From positions 11,889 to 75,888 of the forward strand of contig CAKSWG010000006.1 in the NCBI GenBank assembly GCA_934511465.1: a stretch of DNA of 64,000 nucleotides, written 5' to 3'. Both the position numbers and the translations under genes were made by a program. The notes below the pieces were generated by a model. The model was given only the letters and a program-made list of their open reading frames with translations. It was not told the DNA's origin and did no database searches. The DNA comes from an uncultured Faecalibacterium sp. GTDB taxonomy: Bacteria; Bacillota; Clostridia; Oscillospirales; Ruminococcaceae. Shown here piece by piece: positions 59,951-64,000 of the stretch. How positions within the stretch are numbered: the first letter of the stretch is position 1; every line of letters starts with the position of its first letter.

Positions 59951-61138
59951 ATGCTGAATGAGACCTACCGCGCGATGCTCGGCAATAAGAGCGTCATCCG
60001 CGAGACCTTCATGTACGGCAAACAGCGTGCCGCAGAGATCGGATATGAGAATGTGTTCGATTACTCGCTGGGCAACCCCAGCGTGCCCTGCCCGCAGGAG
60101 TTCACTGCCGCCATGCAGGACCTGCTGGCCAACGAAGAGCCGGTAAACCTGCACGGCTACTGCCCCAGTCAGGGCGACCCGGGCTTCCGCACCGATGTGG
60201 CAGCGCACCTGACAAAGACCTTTGGCCTGCCCTATGAGCAGAAGCACATCTTCCCCACCACCGGTGCGGCGGGTGCCATTGCCCATGCCATCCGCGCAGT
60301 GACCCGGCCCGGCGATGAGGTGCTGACCTTTGCACCCTACTTCCCGGAGTACGGCCCCTATGTGGCGGGCACCGGGGCGGTGCTCAAGGTGGTGCCGCCG
60401 CAGGCACCCACCTTCCAGCCCAATCTGGATGCCTTTGAACAGATGCTCACCGAGAAGGTGACGGCGGTGCTCATCAATACCCCCAACAATCCCACCGGTG
60501 TGGTCTACTCTGCCGGGACGCTCACCCGCATGGCAGAGATCCTGACCGAAAAGAGCCGGGCATTCGGCCACAACATCTTCCTCGTCAGCGACGAGCCTTA
60601 CCGCGACATCGCGTTTGACGGCAAAACGGTGCCCTACCCGGCGGCGTTCTATCCCCACACCCTCACCTGCTTCTCCTACTCCAAGAGCCTGAGCCTGCCC
60701 GGCGAGCGCCTTGGCTATGTGGCGGTGCGTCCGGGCTGTGAAGGCGAGGATGTTCTGGTGGACATGATGGCCCAGATCTCCCGCTTCACCGGCCACAACT
60801 GCCCGCCCAGCATCATCCAGCGCGCGGTGAGCCGCTGTCAGGATGTCACCAGCGATCTGTCCGTTTACGAGACCAACATGAACCTGCTGTACGATAAGCT
60901 CACCGCGCTGGGCTTTGAGGTGGAGCGTCCCGGCGGCACCTTCTACATCTTCCCCAAGGCGCTGGAAGAGGACGCCAACGCTTTCTGCATGAAAGCCCGG
61001 GAGTTTGACCTGCTGCTGGTGCCCAGCGACAGCTTTGGCGTCAAGGGCTATGTGCGCCTTGCCTACTGCATCGACACCGAAAAGGTGCGCCGCAGCCTGC
61101 CGGCCCTTGAAAAGCTGGCGGCGGCCTACCGCAAATAA
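59951..61138 (+). CDS. Class I/II pyridoxal-phosphate aminotransferase
   Basis: The 395-residue enzyme has the PLP lysine in [15 protein letters not shown], the substrate region [11 protein letters not shown] and [10 protein letters not shown]. It is typical of aspartate or branched-chain aminotransferase-like enzymes that use 2-oxoglutarate. It is followed by isocitrate dehydrogenase, a producer of 2-oxoglutarate, which supports a glutamate role. Start at 59951 with GGGGGAAG upstream. Confidence 0.93.
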   Translation: MLNETYRAMLGNKSVIRETFMYGKQRAAEIGYENVFDYSLGNPSVPCPQEFTAAMQDLLANEEPVNLHGYCPSQGDPGFRTDVAAHLTKTFGLPYEQKHIFPTTGAAGAIAHAIRAVTRPGDEVLTFAPYFPEYGPYVAGTGAVLKVVPPQAPTFQPNLDAFEQMLTEKVTAVLINTPNNPTGVVYSAGTLTRMAEILTEKSRAFGHNIFLVSDEPYRDIAFDGKTVPYPAAFYPHTLTCFSYSKSLSLPGERLGYVAVRPGCEGEDVLVDMMAQISRFTGHNCPPSIIQRAVSRCQDVTSDLSVYETNMNLLYDKLTALGFEVERPGGTFYIFPKALEEDANAFCMKAREFDLLLVPSDSFGVKGYVRLAYCIDTEKVRRSLPALEKLAAAYRK

Positions 61139-61203
61139 AGAAAACCGAGCCGCCCTGCGCGGCCCGGAAAAAGCAATCACAAGAGAGGAAAGGGAACCCT
61201 GCT

Positions 61204-62415
61204 ATGGAAAAGATCAAAATGACGACCCCCCTCGTCGAGATGGACGGCGACGAGATGACCCGCATTCTGTGGAAGATGATCAAGGACGAGCTGATCCTTC
61301 CGTTTGTGGACCTCAAGACCGAATACTATGACCTTGGCCTGCCCAACCGCGACGCCACCGCCGACAAGGTGACCATGGATGCCGCCCTTGCCAACAAGAA
61401 GTACGGCGTTTCGGTCAAGTGCGCCACCATCACCCCCAACGCCCAGCGCATGGACGAGTACAAGCTGCACGAGATGTGGAAGAGCCCCAACGGCACCATC
61501 CGCGCTGTGCTGGACGGCACCGTGTTCCGTGCACCCATCATGATCGACAGCATCCAGCCGGTGGTCAAGAACTGGAAAAAGCCCATCACCATTGCCCGCC
61601 ACGCCTACGGCGATGTGTACAAGTGCACCGAGTTCCGCATCCCGGGTGCCGGCAAGGCTGAACTGGTGTTCACCGGTGCCGATGGCTCTGAGCAGCGTGC
61701 CACCGTCTTTGATTTTGAGGGCGCAGGCGTTCTGCAGGGCCAGTACAACAAGGACGATTCCATCCGCAGCTTTGCCCGCAGCTGCTTTAACTACGCACTG
61801 GATGTGAAGCAGGACCTGTGGTTCGGCGCAAAGGATACCATCTCCAAGAAGTACGACCACACCTTCAAGGATATCTTCCAGGAGGTGTACGACGCCGAGT
61901 ATAAGGCAAAGTTCGAGGCCGCAGGCATCACCTACTTCTACAGCCTCATCGACGATATCGTTGCCCGCGTCATTCGCAGCGAGGGCGGCTTTGTGTGGGC
62001 CTGCAAGAACTACGACGGCGATGTGATGAGCGATATGGTCTCCACCGCCTTTGGCTCTCTGGCCATGATGACCAGCGTGCTGGTGAGCCCGGACGGCAAG
62101 TACGAGTACGAGGCCGCCCACGGCACCGTCACCCGCCACTACTATAAGTACCTGAAGGGCGAAAAGACCTCCACCAACCCCATGGCGACCATCTTTGCAT
62201 GGTCCGGTGCGTTCAAGAAGCGCGGCGAGTTGGACGACCTGCCGGAACTGGTCAAGTTTGGCGAAGCGCTGGAAGCTGCCAGCCTGCAAACCCTGAATGA
62301 CGGCATCATGACCAAGGACCTGTGCGGTCTGGCCGAGGGCATCACTCCCACCGCTGTGGACAGCGAGGGCTTTATCAAGGCCATCCGTGAGCGTCTGGAA
62401 GCCAAGCTGGCATAA
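61204..62415 (+). CDS. icd: NADP-dependent isocitrate dehydrogenase (type II)
   Basis: The 403-residue enzyme oxidises isocitrate to 2-oxoglutarate with NADP. It belongs to the homodimeric type II branch, with the start [20 protein letters not shown], the substrate region [16 protein letters not shown], the metal site [10 protein letters not shown] and the coenzyme region [10 protein letters not shown]. Start at 61204 with GAGAGGAAAGGG upstream. Together with the aminotransferase it forms a probable glutamate-forming unit. Confidence 0.95.
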   Translation: MEKIKMTTPLVEMDGDEMTRILWKMIKDELILPFVDLKTEYYDLGLPNRDATADKVTMDAALANKKYGVSVKCATITPNAQRMDEYKLHEMWKSPNGTIRAVLDGTVFRAPIMIDSIQPVVKNWKKPITIARHAYGDVYKCTEFRIPGAGKAELVFTGADGSEQRATVFDFEGAGVLQGQYNKDDSIRSFARSCFNYALDVKQDLWFGAKDTISKKYDHTFKDIFQEVYDAEYKAKFEAAGITYFYSLIDDIVARVIRSEGGFVWACKNYDGDVMSDMVSTAFGSLAMMTSVLVSPDGKYEYEAAHGTVTRHYYKYLKGEKTSTNPMATIFAWSGAFKKRGELDDLPELVKFGEALEAASLQTLNDGIMTKDLCGLAEGITPTAVDSEGFIKAIRERLEAKLA

Positions 62416-62435
62416 AACGATTTTCAATATAACAT

Positions 62436-62484
62436 AAAAACCGGAACGATCCACCCGAAAAGGGAAGATCGTTCCGGTTTGTGT
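62436..62484. terminator. Terminator after icd, shared with a leftward gene
   Basis: ACCGGAACGATC and GATCGTTCCGGT form a perfect 12-bp stem, with a T-rich tail on both strands. Confidence 0.88.
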
Positions 62485-62517
62485 TTTAGGCAGGATGTGC
62501 GACAAACTGGAATTTGC

Positions 62518-62943
62518 CTATTTCCGTTTCCATGCCATTACATAATCTCTTTCCCCGGTAGCTTCATCAATGCCATTGCACTGGATTTCAAATCCTTCTC
62601 TTTGATAAAAGGATATTGCCCGTGTATTTTTTTGATATACGTTCAAAAGTAATTTGCTCCGTTTATCTTTTGCATAATTCAGCAGAAATTTACCTATACC
62701 CAGTGATTGCATTTCGTCAGAAACAAAAATACCTTCAATGTATTCGTTATTCAGCCCTATAAAACCCTGTATTTCCTGCTTATCCTCATAGACATAGACA
62801 GTTGCCTGTAATAACAGTTCTTTCACTAATTCAAAATTACTTTTCCAATATTGCACAGGTATAAAATAATGTGCCGTTATATTGGTGTCCAACCATATAT
62901 TTGCAACTTTATTTATATCTGCTTTTCGTAATTCTCTAATCAT
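62518..62943 (-). CDS. AT-rich GNAT family N-acetyltransferase
   Basis: The 141-residue protein starts MIRELRKADINKVANIWLDT and has the GNAT core with VSDEMQSLGIGKFLLNYAKD (acetyl-CoA loop) and NTRAISFYQREGFEIQ. The base use is clearly AT-rich compared with icd and aroD. The ATG at 62943 has AGGAG upstream. It lies 34 bases after the aroD stop and may ride on that transcript, although it looks imported. Confidence 0.9.
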   Translation of the reverse strand: MIRELRKADINKVANIWLDTNITAHYFIPVQYWKSNFELVKELLLQATVYVYEDKQEIQGFIGLNNEYIEGIFVSDEMQSLGIGKFLLNYAKDKRSKLLLNVYQKNTRAISFYQREGFEIQCNGIDEATGERDYVMAWKRK

Positions 62944-62977
62944 AACGGTGGCTCTCCTGTAAATTCCGATTTGTTGG

Positions 62978-63733
62978 TTACAAATGCAGTGCATCCAGTA
63001 CTTCGTTTACGATGTCCAGCGAGACCTGCCCCGGGGCACTGGCCTGCCCGGGGTTGGCAAAGGTCATGGCAGAGCCGAAAGTCTCCCCGGCCAGACGGCT
63101 CACCGCGCCCAGCGTCCCCATGCTCATGGTGATGACCGGCGTTTCCGGGTGAAGATCGGCCATCTCAGCGGTGGCAGTCAGCAGCTCCAGCACATCGGTG
63201 CGGCACCGGGGCATCACAGCCAGCTTGGGCAGGTCGGCTCCGGCCTGCTGCATCTGCACCATGCGGGAGACGAGTTCTGCCCGGGGCGGGGTCTTGACAA
63301 AATCGTGGCTGGAACACACTACCGCCACCCCGGCGGAGTGCGCCTGCTCCACCAGTGCGGGCAGGTCTGCCCCGGCGGTGAAGAACTCGATGTCCAGCAG
63401 GTCGGCGCAGTCCGTGTCGAGGATCAGGCGCAGAAAGGCAAGGTATTCGGGATGGGAGAGTGCCTGCTCGCCGCCCTCTGCCTTGGTACGGAAGGTCACC
63501 AGCAAAAGCTTGTCCCGCAGGGCGACCCGCAGTTTCTGTACGCAGCGGGCAATGGCAGCGGGGGACGAAAAGCCCTCGAACCAGTCCACCCGCCATTCCA
63601 CACAATCGGCTGGCAAGGTTGAAAACTGCGCGGCCTTTTCCAGAACAGCGGTTTCCGTGGGCTCTACGATAGGAATAATAACTTTGGGGCGGCCCTTACC
63701 GATGCAGCAGCCGCGGATGTTGACACAGGACAT
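62978..63733 (-). CDS. aroD: Type I 3-dehydroquinate dehydratase
   Basis: The 251-residue enzyme forms 3-dehydroshikimate in the shikimate pathway by a Schiff base. The catalytic pair is visible as His143 in SSHDF and Lys170 in DLPKLAVMP, at the same positions as in Salmonella AroD. Other motifs are EWRVDWFEG near residue 46 and VTFRTKAEGG near residue 79. Other shikimate genes are not in the window. It is probably followed by the GNAT gene on the same transcript. Confidence 0.96.
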   Translation of the reverse strand: MSCVNIRGCCIGKGRPKVIIPIVEPTETAVLEKAAQFSTLPADCVEWRVDWFEGFSSPAAIARCVQKLRVALRDKLLLVTFRTKAEGGEQALSHPEYLAFLRLILDTDCADLLDIEFFTAGADLPALVEQAHSAGVAVVCSSHDFVKTPPRAELVSRMVQMQQAGADLPKLAVMPRCRTDVLELLTATAEMADLHPETPVITMSMGTLGAVSRLAGETFGSAMTFANPGQASAPGQVSLDIVNEVLDALHL

Positions 63734-63791
63734 GGCGCTTCTCCTTTATGTAATAAGCATAGCTATATAATACAGGATACGGGATGACTCC

Positions 63792-63820
63792 ATAATACGT
63801 TGTGCCCGCCTGCTTGTCAA
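63792..63820 (-). promoter_or_regulatory. Promoter of aroD
   Basis: On the minus strand a consensus TTGACA (63815-63820) and TATTAT (63792-63797) are 17 bases apart, giving a leader of about 50 bases. Confidence 0.8.
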
Positions 63821-63970
63821 GAAAACAAGGACTATATATGTATTTATATTTATTATAGAGCAGGCGACTGCCCGCCGCAGCTGCAATGCAGCTGCGGCGC
63901 AGTTTTCCCTGTGGTTTGCTGCCGTTTTGGAGCGTACGCAAAAAACTTGGAAAAAAGTTGTCAAAAAGTG

Positions 63971-63999
63971 TTGACATAGGGGCAGGGGTGTGGTATTAT
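63971..63999 (+). promoter_or_regulatory. Promoter at the right edge of the window
   Basis: TTGACA (63971-63976) and TATTAT (63994-63999) are 17 bases apart. The gene it drives lies beyond the window. The rest of 63821-63970 holds an AT-rich stretch and a GC-rich palindrome (CGCCGCAGCTGCA and TGCAGCTGCGGCG, 63873-63899), and no gene. Confidence 0.75.
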
Positions 64000-64000
64000 A

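Overview
The window is a high-GC, gene-dense stretch of a chromosome from a low-branching Firmicute. The gene content (RuvCAB, an ECF transporter module, SpoIIE, ClpE, a LexA-like repressor, GH1 plus PTS pairs), AAGGAGG-type ribosome sites, sigma-A promoters with 17-bp spacers, and dispersed GC-rich intergenic repeats fit an Oscillospiraceae/Ruminococcaceae gut anaerobe. Faecalibacterium is my best guess; this is inference from family content and repeat style, not from a database match.

Layout. 1-2540 holds a radical-SAM DNA-repair protein, a LexA-like regulator and two serine tRNAs. 2600-10520 is metabolic: an AEC exporter, a TraX-like membrane protein, a LysR regulator, an agmatine-to-putrescine pair (aguA-aguB) with an exported lipase-like protein, and an iron alcohol dehydrogenase behind a T9/G9 tract. 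10520-13400 is an AT-rich accessory island built from paired direct repeats around four small genes and ending at tRNA-Val. 13600-28340 is core: ruvCAB, glmM, a methyltransferase, ecfA1-ecfA2-ecfT, truA, a DUF5711 protein, a CvpA-type protein, clpE and gltX. 28500-34160 carries SpoIIE, a pectinesterase-like protein, and a leader region that I read as a GEMM/c-di-GMP riboswitch, a short ORF containing a pentanucleotide tandem repeat, a terminator, and a leucine-rich-repeat surface protein.

34230-46570 holds a two-component system, an RpiR regulator with a beta-glucoside GH1/EIIBC pair, a propeller protein, a DUF436-type protein, a YggS protein, an ABC exporter and a ROK glucokinase. 46700-56250 is a mixed set: FAH-family hydrolase, DJ-1 family protein, YerC-like regulator with a palindromic operator, nitroreductase, GNAT, ricin-type lectin, Nudix, EIIC, GH25 lysozyme, HAD phosphatase and a DUF4830-like protein. 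56540-64000 holds ptsH-ptsI, a cation diffusion facilitator, an aminotransferase-icd pair, a GNAT and aroD.

How the parts work together. HPr and enzyme I here can energise the EIIBC at 39200 and possibly the EIIC at 51410; the GH1 enzyme then cleaves the imported phospho-glucoside and the ROK kinase handles free glucose. The aminotransferase and isocitrate dehydrogenase form an apparent 2-oxoglutarate/glutamate unit. The most notable non-genic content is the 32136-32592 leader, the repeat-built island at 10.5-13.4 kb, and two dispersed intergenic repeat families. I saw no transposase, integrase, prophage or CRISPR array.
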